Assembly (NCBI GenBank): GCA_964528155.1
Contig: CAZGRL010000005.1
Span: 1-64,000, forward strand
DNA length: 64,000 bases
Direction: 5' to 3'
Origin: G001797105 sp964528155
GTDB lineage: Bacteria; Chloroflexota; Anaerolineae; Anaerolineales; E44-bin32
Shown one piece after another: positions 42,141-52,309 of this stretch. How positions within the stretch are numbered: the first letter of the stretch is position 1; the number at the start of each line of letters is the position of its first letter. The position numbers were made by a program, and so were the translations under genes. The notes under the pieces are model-generated. The model had not been told where the DNA came from. It did no database searches and saw only the letters and a program-made list of their open reading frames with translations.

Positions 42141-44399
42141 TCACTCGAAGGTGATCTCTCGGATGTGGACGTTTCCCCGACTGTTGGCATTCAAGTCCTC
42201 AATCGAGATCTCGATCCTGGTCAGCTTCGGAGGGGCGTCGGGGAAGTCGAACGTCACTGTCGGGTCTTCGGGTAGGTTGAAAAACGAACGCGAGTACTCG
42301 TCCGGCTCGGCCGTCTCACCGGCGAAGAGCCGGATCACGATGTGCATGTCCATGGTACCGGTTGTTATCTGGAGACCCTTGACCGAGCGAGGGCGCTCGA
42401 AACTCAGGCCAATGTCCGCCGGATTGACTTCGCGTGATCGCACGAGAGTCTCTGGATCGCCGTCGAACAAATCCGCGACTTCCCCGATGTCGAATGCGGG
42501 ATGCACAACCTTGAGCAACTCCCCGTCGAGATAGAACACATCCGTCACCGGCCTCAACATATCGGCCCGCTCCGCCGCCAGGAGCGCGTCCGCTTCCGCC
42601 GAATAGGCTGCGCGGACGAAGTAGAAGCCTGCACTCCCATCGGGGTAGGGAATCATCTCTTCGACTCGGATGTCCTCGAATTTGGGGTCGTCCGCGAGAG
42701 CGTCGTATTCTGTCGGCGTCAGAACGAAGAGCATCTTATCGATCTCATCCACTTTGCTGAACTGGAGCGCATTGAAATCCAACATCCAAACCGGGTCTTC
42801 GTCTCGGAGAAAGAAGCGCTGAATGACATCCACGCCGTTGGCCCAGTTTGGGGAAACAAAAACGAGGGTGTCTCTGGACCGCTCTACCTCTTTTCTGACT
42901 TCTCCATAGACCTGCTGCGCCCCATACTGCATTCCGTAGAGACCATAAGTCGTGAACCACGTGGGTCCGTTGGTGAGACAATCGTTCATCATGTACACGT
43001 TGGTTCCGCTCAGTATGGCGAAGAGGAAAATCGGGAAGGCGCTACCTGGAAGAACACGACTCAGGCGTCGGCCGATCGGCTCGACTCCGAGCGTTGTCAG
43101 AAGGGCGGCGGGGAAGACGAAGAGCAGCGCCCTGGTGACCCCAAGCGCGACGAGAGCCATGCCGAATGGAGAGGCAAACAGAGCCACGAGTAGAGCACGA
43201 TATTCGGTCTCTCGGATCCGGCGCACGGCGATGATCAGGCCAATCAGGGCCAAGGGGAACGTTGCCGCCAGGATATGGCCATACCCTTTCATGGTATGCC
43301 GCAGGAGGTCAACCGAATTTGGGATGTACCAGTAGGCGGGGTTCAGGCCGCGAGCGTAATTGGCGGCGAAAGTAGAAACCTTTGCCGCCAGTGGAATGTC
43401 TTGAACTATGTACGAGTCGAGAACTCTTAGGTGAAAGGCGGTCTCGCCCGGGTGTGTCAGCTGGAACCTCAAGTATGGGAGGAAGAGGACGGCGATCGCG
43501 ATCAGGCCGCGCCCGGCGGTCCGGCGATTCTGCCAGTGGTAGTGAAGGTCGCATAGAAGCAAGAGGATCCCCGAAGCGAAGATGATGACCTGACCGGGGC
43601 TGTAGCTGTAGAACACCAAGGCTCCGAAGATCAGACAGGCGTACAGGTAGCGCGGGGAGCGAGTGTGGTAGAGGAGGTAGAAGTAGACGAACCAGATGTA
43701 CATCGAAACCATGAGCGTGGTTTCGAAGGCCGTTCGAGAGTGAAGAAACCAGACCGGTGTGACCGAGAGGAAGAGCACTCCGGCCCACCAGTATCGAACG
43801 CGATAGATGTTCTTGAGGATCAACCCAAGGCCGAACGCGCCCACCGCAGTGACAAGTATCGCAGTCGCCCGAGTGACCAGGACGGATTTTCCGAAGATGA
43901 TGTAGGGGATGACCTGAAGATACACGGACAGGCTGAGGTTGTAGAAGAATGTGTTCTGAAAATAGGTTGGGAACAGCGTGCCGGCAGAATCGCGGAGTCC
44001 ATCGCGAACGAATTCTGAAGCCAGGACCGTCTGAACGGCTTCGTCGGTGAAGAAGTAGATAGGAAAGCGATCCAGCCCAACCAGGCGGGTGATGACATAG
44101 ACCCCCATGGCCAGTCCGAACAACGCCGTTTCAAGCCGGCCAGTGGCACCTCGGAGCCTCGACACGCGGGAGCGAATATGGTTGTAAAGGGCTTTCAACG
44201 TGTGCACTGGTGATGAAGTGTGCGGCGGATGAGCGATTGGGTGCAGAGGGGGATCTCGTGGGCTCGCCGCTGTATCCAAGGCCTCGGTCACTTTCAAGCG
44301 GCGTGGCGCATCACCCACAGACGAGCGCGTGCTGTCTGACGACCTGCTGATGGAAGGAGGGGGCATGCGGCGGCCAGCCGAGTGGCGAGGATCTGTCAT
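42141..44399 (-). CDS. GT39-like membrane glycosyltransferase with C-terminal beta domain
   Basis: A 752-residue protein with a disordered N-terminus (about 90 residues), ten or more membrane helices (about 95-480) and a soluble C-terminal part. The first external loop holds FTDEAVQ, the Asp-Glu expected of GT-C (PMT/ArnT-type) enzymes that use polyprenyl-phosphate sugars. The C-terminal 150 residues (from VFYLDGELLKVVHP) look like a discoidin/F5-F8-type beta sandwich, including PRSVKGLQITTGTMD. It likely glycosylates a lipid or protein outside the membrane. The start may lie nearer residue 70, as the N-terminal tract is low-complexity. Confidence 0.8.
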   Translation of the reverse strand: MTDPRHSAGRRMPPPSISRSSDSTRSSVGDAPRRLKVTEALDTAASPRDPPLHPIAHPPHTSSPVHTLKALYNHIRSRVSRLRGATGRLETALFGLAMGVYVITRLVGLDRFPIYFFTDEAVQTVLASEFVRDGLRDSAGTLFPTYFQNTFFYNLSLSVYLQVIPYIIFGKSVLVTRATAILVTAVGAFGLGLILKNIYRVRYWWAGVLFLSVTPVWFLHSRTAFETTLMVSMYIWFVYFYLLYHTRSPRYLYACLIFGALVFYSYSPGQVIIFASGILLLLCDLHYHWQNRRTAGRGLIAIAVLFLPYLRFQLTHPGETAFHLRVLDSYIVQDIPLAAKVSTFAANYARGLNPAYWYIPNSVDLLRHTMKGYGHILAATFPLALIGLIIAVRRIRETEYRALLVALFASPFGMALVALGVTRALLFVFPAALLTTLGVEPIGRRLSRVLPGSAFPIFLFAILSGTNVYMMNDCLTNGPTWFTTYGLYGMQYGAQQVYGEVRKEVERSRDTLVFVSPNWANGVDVIQRFFLRDEDPVWMLDFNALQFSKVDEIDKMLFVLTPTEYDALADDPKFEDIRVEEMIPYPDGSAGFYFVRAAYSAEADALLAAERADMLRPVTDVFYLDGELLKVVHPAFDIGEVADLFDGDPETLVRSREVNPADIGLSFERPRSVKGLQITTGTMDMHIVIRLFAGETAEPDEYSRSFFNLPEDPTVTFDFPDAPPKLTRIEISIEDLNANSRGNVHIREITFE

Positions 44400-44705
44400 C
44401 GCCTGGACGGCGCTGAGCCCTGCCAGGAGGGATCTCGGAACGCGCCGCGCTCAAGAAACCCGAGAGGGTGCATCCATCTGCCCAGATCTGTGGTGACCCT
44501 AGCATAGCCGCTTTTTGACGATAGCAGCGGCAATAGGACCATTTTCATAGGCGTGGAGAAGGGACGGGTCGGACCAAGGGCAACCTGAGGAAAGACGCAT
44601 CCCTTGAGGCCGAAATCTGTCGGAAGCCATTCGGAGAGAAACGGTGTGATGCCCGCCGAGTCTCCACAGGGTCGTCACGCAGGATGCAGTCCCCCGTCCG
44701 AGAAG
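44400..44705. other. Intergenic stretch without recognisable gene
   Basis: About 300 bases between two large membrane-protein genes. A weak stem (GCCGCTTTTTGACGATAGCAGCGGC without the last bases pairing fully; near 44507) is the only structure noticed. Confidence 0.5.
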
Positions 44706-47465
44706 TCAAGCTGGGTCTTGCCTCCCTCGACGGATGCCATGTGCTGTCGATTGAGAATAGACGTATCTGAGGAGCAATCCCATCAGGAGAAGTACTGTGG
44801 CAGAGGTGACAGCCAGCCCGGCTCTGAAGGAGGCCGATTCATAGCGAAATGTGTATTCACGGCTTCCCGGGCTCCCCTGCACAGAGAGGTAGTTTCCCAT
44901 TGGGACGAGTTCCGCTGGCTGGCCATCCACGTAGACATGCCAGCCGGGGAAATAGCTGGTTAGAAGGACGACCCAGCTGCGTGCATCAGTCAATTCGGCC
45001 CGGACGGAAATCTCGTCGGGGCCACCCTCAATCGGCTGGAGCTCGATGACTTCGGAACGTTCGACAGCGCCCTGATTGACACCAGACAGTATGGATCCGG
45101 AGACAGCAAAGGCGAAGGGGAGGCTATCTTCAAGAGAATACACGGTTTGATTACCTATTCGCGCGATGGCTGCAATGTTCCCCTCGGGAGGAAGCGCGTC
45201 TTGCTCAAGGACCAAGTAGTTGGGCCGCGCTTCAATGGGCCTTTGGCTAGATCGGTTCTCTCCGGGCGGGAAGAAATCGTAGCCATACCAGACGTCCCAG
45301 TATCGCTCACCGGAGGCGACGACAGCCAGGTGCCAGCCCTCGGTCGCCGGGATGCTAACATGGCTCGGCCTGGGATCGTAGGCGGTCAGCCATGAGAGTA
45401 CGGCATCAGCTTCATGTGTCCTCTCTCTGGTCCCGACAAGTCTCTGTTTCACCAGAAAGATATTGATGCCTGAAAGTCCCATAGCCAGCGTGAGCAAGCC
45501 GCCAAGGAACCTTGCCGGGCTCCTGTGCGCGCCATCGCTGTCCTCAAGTGCGTTTTCTGACGAGCGGCGGCGAGTCTCCATCAGCCATGTCATGCCCAAT
45601 CCAGCGAGCGTGACGAGGGCGACTGTTCCATAGACCATCATCCGGCTCGGATAGCGCAATATGATAAGCGGCGGCGTCGTGCGGTAGATGGGTGCGAGTG
45701 GAGTGTACCGGATGCAGATCCACACGATCGTCAGAGCGACAAGGGCGGTCAAAGATAGGATCTCGCGCCGTCTCCAGCCTCTCCAGAATGCAGGAAGAGC
45801 GAGTGAAGCCGCGAGCAAGGGGAAGATGCCGATGTAGCCGTAGAACTCCTCGGGCGGGAGATTCTTCTGAGCAATCGGGCGGTCGGTCGAGGGGAATGCA
45901 TAGTCATTCAGCACTTCCAGTAACGACTGGGAGGTTGCCAGCTCGGGATCTCCGGCTTTCTGTATGTACTGCCAAAGCTCGATCGTCGGAGCCCACTGGA
46001 CCGCGGTCAGGCCGATAGCAAGAGCTCCGATGATCAGAAGCGGCCCGGCTCTCACCATGGACCAGCGCGGCTCCCATCGTCGAGTAGTGTGTAGGCCAAC
46101 GCCTAGAGCTAACAGCCCCAAGATGACAGCCGCGTAGTAGGTGTAGTAACCATTCCCGGAGAAGAACATGAGCGTGATGGCAACAGCCGTCAGGATGTAA
46201 TATCGTGGCCGCCGAGTTCGCAGAGAGAGCACAATCCCGCCGAACGTGAGGGGGATCCAGGCCAAGCCGAATGTGAAGAGATACTCACCCTGGATGAACC
46301 GGGCAACCGCCTGTCCGTTCAATGCGAAGATCACGGCCGCCCAGACGCGGGTAGGGCGATTCAGGCCGATCACACGGCCGAGAAACCATTGTCCGAATGC
46401 TGCGATCATCAGGGATGCGAACACGGCGATCTTGAAGCCGTTTACCACACCGAAGAGCAGCACGGGGACGCTGGAGATCGGGTTGAACATATGCATGAAG
46501 GGATCGCCAATCAGCGGCTGGCCCGTGCCGAGCTGGAAGTTCCAGGTCGGGAAAACTCCGAATCGGCGGAGAGAGTTCGCCATGACGAAGTCGAGGAATG
46601 CGACCACGTCGAACTCGCGGCCTGGCAATAGCCTGTCGGGGCTGAAGTCCAGGAAAGGCAAAGAGAATAGCAGAATGACTATCCCGACAAGGCACAGCTC
46701 CATCGATGCACTGCGGACGCTCATCGGTGGCAGGCTGAGGTCCGAGATAGGCGGCCTTGGTCCGAATCGACCCCGAAGAACCTGGCCAATGCGGATCATG
46801 TCCGACTCTCGCAGCAATTTGAGTTTCAAACGGGAGCCTTGGCCAAGCCGGTTGGAGGCTGTCACATCGGGCGATCGAATCCCGGTTGCCTCCTCTGGAG
46901 CGCCGGCGGCGCCGGTCGGCTCGATCGAATCTGATGCGGGTCGTGCACCAGCAACGTGTCCTCCAAGCCTCGCTCGACTCAATGCGACGAGTCTCACGAT
47001 TAGCATGATCACGAGCCAAAGAACGACCAGTAGCACGAGAGGCAGGAGGAGAAACCACCAGCTTCGTGACGATTGGGCAGGATCATCCGCAGTTGTCGCG
47101 TCACCATAAGTGCGGGACGACCCGGCTTTGTTCCTTTCCCCGGCCTGAAAGACCTCAGAACGGACATTCCGAACCGGCGTCTGTGTGATCAGGGAAGCCA
47201 GTTTGGGCTGGCCTTCCTTGGGAATGGAAGAGGAAGTGTCGGTCGCTGCGATGTCCTGTTCTGCCTGAGAAACCCGCTGAGGGACGATCAACCGGAACGC
47301 AGCGAGAGGTCCGGGGTAGGGGAGGATTCCTGCTTGGACCGCGACATCACAGATATCGAGGTGGGTCGCGGCAATGACGCCGAAGCCGACCGGGGCGACG
47401 GAAATCGCCAGAAGCGCCAAGTACCTGCGTATCAGAGTGGCGACAAGCTCACCCATCATCGTCAA
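44706..47465 (-). CDS. YfhO-family membrane protein
   Basis: A 919-residue polytopic protein. The YfhO-like core begins near residue 255 (MELCLVGIVILLFSLPFLDF) and includes FPTWNFQLGTGQPLIGDPF, a landmark of the family, about twelve helices, and a C-terminal beta domain with SYFPGWHVYVDGQPAELVPM and EYTFRYESASFRAG. YfhO proteins are GT-C-fold and needed for glycosylation of teichoic-type polymers in Firmicutes; the role here is unknown. The first 250 residues hold two extra hydrophobic segments and low-complexity linkers; a later start is possible. It lies in a cluster of four similar large membrane proteins. Confidence 0.8.
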   Translation of the reverse strand: MTMMGELVATLIRRYLALLAISVAPVGFGVIAATHLDICDVAVQAGILPYPGPLAAFRLIVPQRVSQAEQDIAATDTSSSIPKEGQPKLASLITQTPVRNVRSEVFQAGERNKAGSSRTYGDATTADDPAQSSRSWWFLLLPLVLLVVLWLVIMLIVRLVALSRARLGGHVAGARPASDSIEPTGAAGAPEEATGIRSPDVTASNRLGQGSRLKLKLLRESDMIRIGQVLRGRFGPRPPISDLSLPPMSVRSASMELCLVGIVILLFSLPFLDFSPDRLLPGREFDVVAFLDFVMANSLRRFGVFPTWNFQLGTGQPLIGDPFMHMFNPISSVPVLLFGVVNGFKIAVFASLMIAAFGQWFLGRVIGLNRPTRVWAAVIFALNGQAVARFIQGEYLFTFGLAWIPLTFGGIVLSLRTRRPRYYILTAVAITLMFFSGNGYYTYYAAVILGLLALGVGLHTTRRWEPRWSMVRAGPLLIIGALAIGLTAVQWAPTIELWQYIQKAGDPELATSQSLLEVLNDYAFPSTDRPIAQKNLPPEEFYGYIGIFPLLAASLALPAFWRGWRRREILSLTALVALTIVWICIRYTPLAPIYRTTPPLIILRYPSRMMVYGTVALVTLAGLGMTWLMETRRRSSENALEDSDGAHRSPARFLGGLLTLAMGLSGINIFLVKQRLVGTRERTHEADAVLSWLTAYDPRPSHVSIPATEGWHLAVVASGERYWDVWYGYDFFPPGENRSSQRPIEARPNYLVLEQDALPPEGNIAAIARIGNQTVYSLEDSLPFAFAVSGSILSGVNQGAVERSEVIELQPIEGGPDEISVRAELTDARSWVVLLTSYFPGWHVYVDGQPAELVPMGNYLSVQGSPGSREYTFRYESASFRAGLAVTSATVLLLMGLLLRYVYSQSTAHGIRRGRQDPA

Positions 47466-47768
47466 TCCGCGCGCAGCCAGTGATCAGAGTGCCCGACACC
47501 GCGTGCCGCCTCGATGGCCGGCAAGCCCGACATTCCTGCGGCGGGATTGCTGCTCCGGAGGCACGTAGGCTGATGCTCCCCAAATATGTGTCCGGGCGCG
47601 GTCCGGGCTGTCGCGCCCGGGGCTTCCGGTCCTGAGGATCAATGCAGTAGGTTTGTTGGCAGGCGCCGAATTACGTCCCCTGTGATTCTGGCATGACATC
47701 CAAGGGAGTGCTCCTGGACTCCTCCACATCTAAGCTGACGCGTGACTCTCGGAGAGGCTTCACGGCGA
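47466..47768. other. Intergenic stretch with one GC-rich stem
   Basis: About 300 bases between the two minus-strand membrane-protein genes. CCGGGCGCG (47592-47600) pairs with CGCGCCCGG (47612-47620) around an 11-base loop. No T-run follows on either strand, so it is not a standard terminator. No gene is seen. Confidence 0.5.
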
Positions 47769-49913
47769 TCACTCGAACACATAGGAGATGAATAACAAGG
47801 CGTCCTTCTTGCCGCGGATCGCGATCTCGTTGCCGTCCGGGAATTCCTGGCGAACCAAGTCGAGTTCATTCATCCGTTCCGGCAGGAAAATGAACGCAGT
47901 CGGTCCTGAGAGTGTCCAATCCGGGGGTGAGGTGATCGGTTCGAGCACATCGTGGCCTACGGCCAGGGGGGCGAGGTAAGGCACAGTGGAGAGGCTGGTG
48001 TATCCCATGCGCGGCGCCCCGAAGAAGTAGACTTCCAGCCCAGGCTTCTGGTCTGCAAGGTAGTAACCAAGGGCAGTCGCGGTTTCTGTGTTGAGATCTC
48101 CAAAGCGCCGATTGAACGTGTAGTCCCCGAAGTAGAAGTCGAGGTCGCCAAGAATGGCGACGACCAGAACAGCCGTCAGCGCAACTTGAGGAATTACGCG
48201 GCGCTTGGGCCAGGCGCGCGCGAGCCACCCCCCTACTTCGGCGAGCGGGAATCCCACGAGCAAGGCGACCAGCGGCGCGGCGAAGACGTACCGCTGGGCC
48301 GAAGGTGGATTCTGGCTCAAGGCACCGGCGACAACTGCGGCCACGAGCCAAAGCGCCAACCATGTGACGCGCAGATCCAGGATACGAGGCAGCAGCAATA
48401 CGAGCCCGAGCAAGAACAAGGCACTTGGAAGCGCGAGCAACATCGGGTGGTCAGGTTGATACCACGCACGCAGGTTCTCGCTCGTGAAACCCAACGCCGA
48501 GTGGATGATCTGATTGACGAAGATCGACCACTGGCTGACGCCTCTGACCTGTATTTCGTTTTCCATCCATCTTCCGAAGATCGTCACCCGGTTCATTGGA
48601 GCGGAGAACTCATTTGGATGCCTGACGAAGAAAAGGGCCAGCGGCAGGTAGACGGTCAAGGCCGCCATCAGCATGGCGACAATACCCGGGAGCCGGTTGC
48701 GAATGGCCTGCCGATCTTTGATGGCGGCGAAGACAAGCCAGATCGGCAGCATGACAAACAAAGCGCGTGAGCTCGTGTAGAAATACTGCGCCAGCCCCAG
48801 CGCGATGCCGGCCATGACGAACGACAGTCGACGGCCGCCGGAGGTTCTGTCGTCGAACTCCCAGGCATGCCAAAGGAGAGCCGAGAAGGCGACGACGAAC
48901 AGCCCATCCCAGACGTTGTTGATTCCGAGACGACTGAAGTGTATGTGAAAGTGGAAGGCAGCCAGATAGCTGGCCGACAGGATGGCAGCCCATCTGCCGA
49001 ACGCATCTCGAACAAGGAAGTACAGCGCGAAGACAGTCATGGCGCCCGCCAGGGTGGACGGGACTCGAAGAGCGAGAACTGTCTGTCCAAAGAGCCGGAT
49101 AGAGAGCGATTGGACGTAGAAATACAGCGAGGGGAACGAGTACCAGCCGATGCTGAAGAGGTTGTTGAGCCGGCCATTGATGAACGCGACCGCGCTCAAG
49201 CCGCCGGAGCCCTCATCACCCGTGAGAAGCCATGGAACCCGGCCGACGAACAGCACTCGAAGAAGCAGGGCGGCAAGGAACAGGACGCCGGCGATCAGGA
49301 AGTCCCGGCGTGAGTCGGCGGGCAGCGATATACGCTGCCCCTGGCGCCAATTGGCCACCAATAAGCATAGGATGCCACAGATCCAGGTTCCTGAGGCCAG
49401 CCAAGTCGATCTGGTCAATGGGCCGTCACCCGCGGCGACTCTCGCCGCCAAGCTCAGGATCGGTGCAAGAACCAGGAGCATGGCCTGGTACGGGCGCATG
49501 GTGCACCAGCGGGACAAGCGTTCGAGAGGCAAGCCAAACCAGCGATCGAAGCGGCCCCGCGTGAATGCCCTGGCAGCGATCAGGAACAAGCCCAGCCCCA
49601 GAACGGTGAAGAGGTAGGCCTTCCATTTCTCCGATTGAGGTAGGACGCCAGTCAGCGACTGGCCTATGAGGGCCAGGGCGGCTCCAGCGCTGAGGAGCAC
49701 GGCGAAGTCTGGGTATCCGGCATCGAGCGTCTGGGAAGTGCTCGGGGGTGAGGTGTCCGGGGCTGGCTCTTTCGACACGCCGGTGTTCTGAGTGGTCAGC
49801 TTGCTGCTCTTGGATTTCAATGGGGCTCCCACCTCCAGCTCCTGAGGCTCAGGTTGGCTTGCACTTGTCGGCAACGGTCCCGGCTTTGGCGCCTCGATCG
49901 CATTCAACAACAC
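47769..49913 (-). CDS. GT39-like membrane glycosyltransferase
   Basis: A 714-residue protein: a low-complexity N-terminal tract of about 65 residues, then twelve or more membrane helices. LLTGDEGSGGLSAVAFINGR carries the Asp-Glu typical of the first loop in GT-C (GT39/PMT) enzymes. FHIHFSRLGINNVWDGLF and SRALFVMLPIWLVF follow, and a short soluble C-terminal part ends KKDALLFISYVFE. It would transfer a sugar from a polyprenyl-phosphate donor on the outer face of the membrane. The acceptor is unknown. It is divergent from the plus-strand YfhO-like gene. Confidence 0.82.
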   Translation of the reverse strand: MLLNAIEAPKPGPLPTSASQPEPQELEVGAPLKSKSSKLTTQNTGVSKEPAPDTSPPSTSQTLDAGYPDFAVLLSAGAALALIGQSLTGVLPQSEKWKAYLFTVLGLGLFLIAARAFTRGRFDRWFGLPLERLSRWCTMRPYQAMLLVLAPILSLAARVAAGDGPLTRSTWLASGTWICGILCLLVANWRQGQRISLPADSRRDFLIAGVLFLAALLLRVLFVGRVPWLLTGDEGSGGLSAVAFINGRLNNLFSIGWYSFPSLYFYVQSLSIRLFGQTVLALRVPSTLAGAMTVFALYFLVRDAFGRWAAILSASYLAAFHFHIHFSRLGINNVWDGLFVVAFSALLWHAWEFDDRTSGGRRLSFVMAGIALGLAQYFYTSSRALFVMLPIWLVFAAIKDRQAIRNRLPGIVAMLMAALTVYLPLALFFVRHPNEFSAPMNRVTIFGRWMENEIQVRGVSQWSIFVNQIIHSALGFTSENLRAWYQPDHPMLLALPSALFLLGLVLLLPRILDLRVTWLALWLVAAVVAGALSQNPPSAQRYVFAAPLVALLVGFPLAEVGGWLARAWPKRRVIPQVALTAVLVVAILGDLDFYFGDYTFNRRFGDLNTETATALGYYLADQKPGLEVYFFGAPRMGYTSLSTVPYLAPLAVGHDVLEPITSPPDWTLSGPTAFIFLPERMNELDLVRQEFPDGNEIAIRGKKDALLFISYVFE

Positions 49914-50209
49914 CCAAATGGGGTTCGGCTATCGAGGGTTGGGTAGTACATGTGTCGGCATGAGAAGGAATGTCTCTCTATCCCGCGTGTGGCAACGTGA
50001 GCAGGCCAGCACATGACCGGATTGGTCGCCGGCGAACCTGAAATCGGTTCACCCCCCTTCAAGGTGGGGCACCCATCTCGTGTCAAGAGAGGCAGCGAGG
50101 GCCGGGTCTGTGATGTCGTCCCCCGACCCGGCCGGTGCCCGCGGAATAGATAGCACTTCTTCTGGGTTTTCACAACTCCGGCTTGCGGACGGACGGCTGT
50201 GGCTCAAAG

Positions 50210-50237
50210 TTGCCGAAATAACCACGCGGCCTATACT
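50210..50237 (+). promoter_or_regulatory. Sigma-70 promoter of the plus-strand YfhO-like gene
   Basis: TTGCCG (50210-50215), a 16-base spacer and TATACT (50232-50237), 31 bases upstream of the ATG at 50268. The rest of the interval 49914-50209 shows no gene. Confidence 0.6.
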
Positions 50238-50267
50238 CGCGGGAGTCTTCGGCCGAGGGATGGCCTC

Positions 50268-52256
50268 ATGAACCGGATCCTCAATCCTCGCGGCGTCGGC
50301 GCCAAGGGTCTCTCCGCGACCGGGTTGTTCAAGGGAGTCGGAAGCTCGGATTCCCGCTCGCGGCTGTGGACAGGCTTTGAGTTAGTCCTCATTGCCTTGT
50401 GGGGAGTGTGGGTTACAAGGGGTTACCTTCCTCTCGATCCCCATCAAGTCCCACTCGGGAGGGAATCCCTCTCGGCGATTCAGACGCATCACCTGTGGAC
50501 GAATTTCATTCAATGCGGTTGGTGCGCTCTTTGGAACGGATCCGCCAGGGGCGGCGTTCCGGCATTCGTCGATCCGCACGGCAGTATGTTGCACCCGATC
50601 GTAACATTGACCACACTGCTTTGGGGGGTTGTCGACGGGGCGAAGGTTGCTTTGATCCTGTCGTTCATCCTGGCTGGCGTGGCTCAGTGGTGGTTGGCGA
50701 AGGAACTCGGACTCGGACGATTGCCAAGAGTCTGGAGTGGGCTCATGGCCATCGTCGGAGGTCACCTGGCATACAGGATGGAGTTGGGCGCCTTCGGGGT
50801 TGTACTCGCAACCGCCATGTGCAGTTTCTTCTTCCCGGCCGCGCTCAGGGTTCATCGTGTAGGTAATCGGCGCAGCGTTGTCCTCCTTGGCGTCTGTCTT
50901 GCTTCGGCGATTCTGGCCGGCCAAGGCTACATGCAGATCGGGCTTCTGGCCGCCGTCCCATCACTCCTGGCTCTGCTGATCACGTCCGATCGCAAGCTGG
51001 CGAAGGAATGGAAGGGTTACCTCGGAGCGGCGGGAATTGCGCTGCTTCTTGCTGCTCCGTTTATCGTCCCGCTCGTGCACTTTTCACCAAACTTCGGTAA
51101 GGCGGTTGACCCGCAGTTTGGCGCAGCCCAGCCGCTAGAGTTCCTTCCGCTGAATCTGGTCATCAATGACCCCGCATTCTATGCGACCGATTCGCTGCAG
51201 AAGCTCCCATTCCCTCACCTGTATGTGATGTTCGTCGGATGGATCCCTGTCATCCTTGCAGTGATAGGTCTTGGTTCCGGAGCAATGGGACTGTGGCGGG
51301 AAAGGGTATTCCTTGGCACAGCAACCATCATCGAGTTTCTGGTCGCCAGTGCTGTCTTGCTCCGGTGGCTTGTTCCTGTGTGGTCGGGTGTGGGCGGAAT
51401 ACGGAATCCGCCGCAAATTGCAGGCCTGGCGGTGCCGGCGATCCTTGGACTGTCTGCGATAGGTCTGGAGCGGCTAATGCGCCTCGAGTGGCCTACCCTG
51501 TCTTTGAGCGGAGCTTCCCCGAGTGGCAGGGTCTTGGGCGGACTCTCGCTAGCGTGGCTGCTCGTAGTTCCGCTTGTCTTCGCACTGAGTGAAGCTTATC
51601 GCTTCGGGCACGGATGGCTTGATACTGTGGAGTTGCGAAGCGGGGTCGAGGACGTCCTGCACCAACTGCAGACGCCCAGCTCAGAATGGGTGTCAACCCC
51701 CTTTGGAGAGCATTTCTTCATTGAACCCGCGACCGCACTTGGGCTCAAGCTGAGCCCTGGGATCATGACATGGTTCTGGAAGGATAGGCCGCCGCCATTG
51801 GCCCGACTCGAGGCCGCCAGGGCTGGTCCTCCCGAAGGTTCTGTCCAAGAGGTTGCGATCGAGGATGGTATTCCAATATACGTGAGATCTTCAGAGCATT
51901 ATGCGTCGGTTCAGCATAGTGGGGTCGTGTCGCCATGCGACGCCAGGTCCACAGCTGGTGTAATCACGGTTACATGCGATGCGGAGTTGAACGGCAATCT
52001 GATTGTGGAGGAGAACAACTGGGTCGGGTGGCGTGCCTGGCGTGACGGGAATCGGGTTCAGCTACACGAGAGCCGATGGCTCGAAGTGGAGGCACCGGCG
52101 GGGAGGCATGAGTACGTCTTTCGCTATCTTCCGTGGGATGTTCCGCTTGGGATTGGTCTGGCGGTGGTCGGTCTCGTGTTGTGCGCGTGGATGTGGTGCC
52201 GTCCCGGAGCGACGGCGAGCATTGAGAGCGGTGCGCCGGCTGATCACCAGAACTAG
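50268..52256 (+). CDS. YfhO-like membrane protein
   Basis: A 662-residue polytopic protein. Early landmarks are HHLWTNFIQCGWCALWNGSARGG-type loop (read in pieces) and GVPAFVDPHGSMLHPI, corresponding to the WN...G.P...P loop of YfhO relatives. About ten helices run to residue 440, and a soluble C-terminal beta domain (NNWVGWRAWRDGNRVQLHES) ends with HEYVFRYLPWDVPLG and a last helix. This C-terminal arrangement mirrors that of the 919-residue neighbour. The ATG at 50268 is chosen for spacing to the promoter. Its enzymatic role is unproven. Confidence 0.78.
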   Translation: MNRILNPRGVGAKGLSATGLFKGVGSSDSRSRLWTGFELVLIALWGVWVTRGYLPLDPHQVPLGRESLSAIQTHHLWTNFIQCGWCALWNGSARGGVPAFVDPHGSMLHPIVTLTTLLWGVVDGAKVALILSFILAGVAQWWLAKELGLGRLPRVWSGLMAIVGGHLAYRMELGAFGVVLATAMCSFFFPAALRVHRVGNRRSVVLLGVCLASAILAGQGYMQIGLLAAVPSLLALLITSDRKLAKEWKGYLGAAGIALLLAAPFIVPLVHFSPNFGKAVDPQFGAAQPLEFLPLNLVINDPAFYATDSLQKLPFPHLYVMFVGWIPVILAVIGLGSGAMGLWRERVFLGTATIIEFLVASAVLLRWLVPVWSGVGGIRNPPQIAGLAVPAILGLSAIGLERLMRLEWPTLSLSGASPSGRVLGGLSLAWLLVVPLVFALSEAYRFGHGWLDTVELRSGVEDVLHQLQTPSSEWVSTPFGEHFFIEPATALGLKLSPGIMTWFWKDRPPPLARLEAARAGPPEGSVQEVAIEDGIPIYVRSSEHYASVQHSGVVSPCDARSTAGVITVTCDAELNGNLIVEENNWVGWRAWRDGNRVQLHESRWLEVEAPAGRHEYVFRYLPWDVPLGIGLAVVGLVLCAWMWCRPGATASIESGAPADHQN

Positions 52257-52309
52257 AGCGGTGCAACAACATCGGGGTTGAAGATGAGAAGCTGCGTCTT
52301 CGCCGCGAC

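Noticed and set aside
42141..49913. A capsule or O-antigen biosynthesis locus
   Set aside because: No sugar-nucleotide enzymes, Wzx/Wzy proteins or cytoplasmic glycosyltransferases are present, only GT-C-type membrane proteins.
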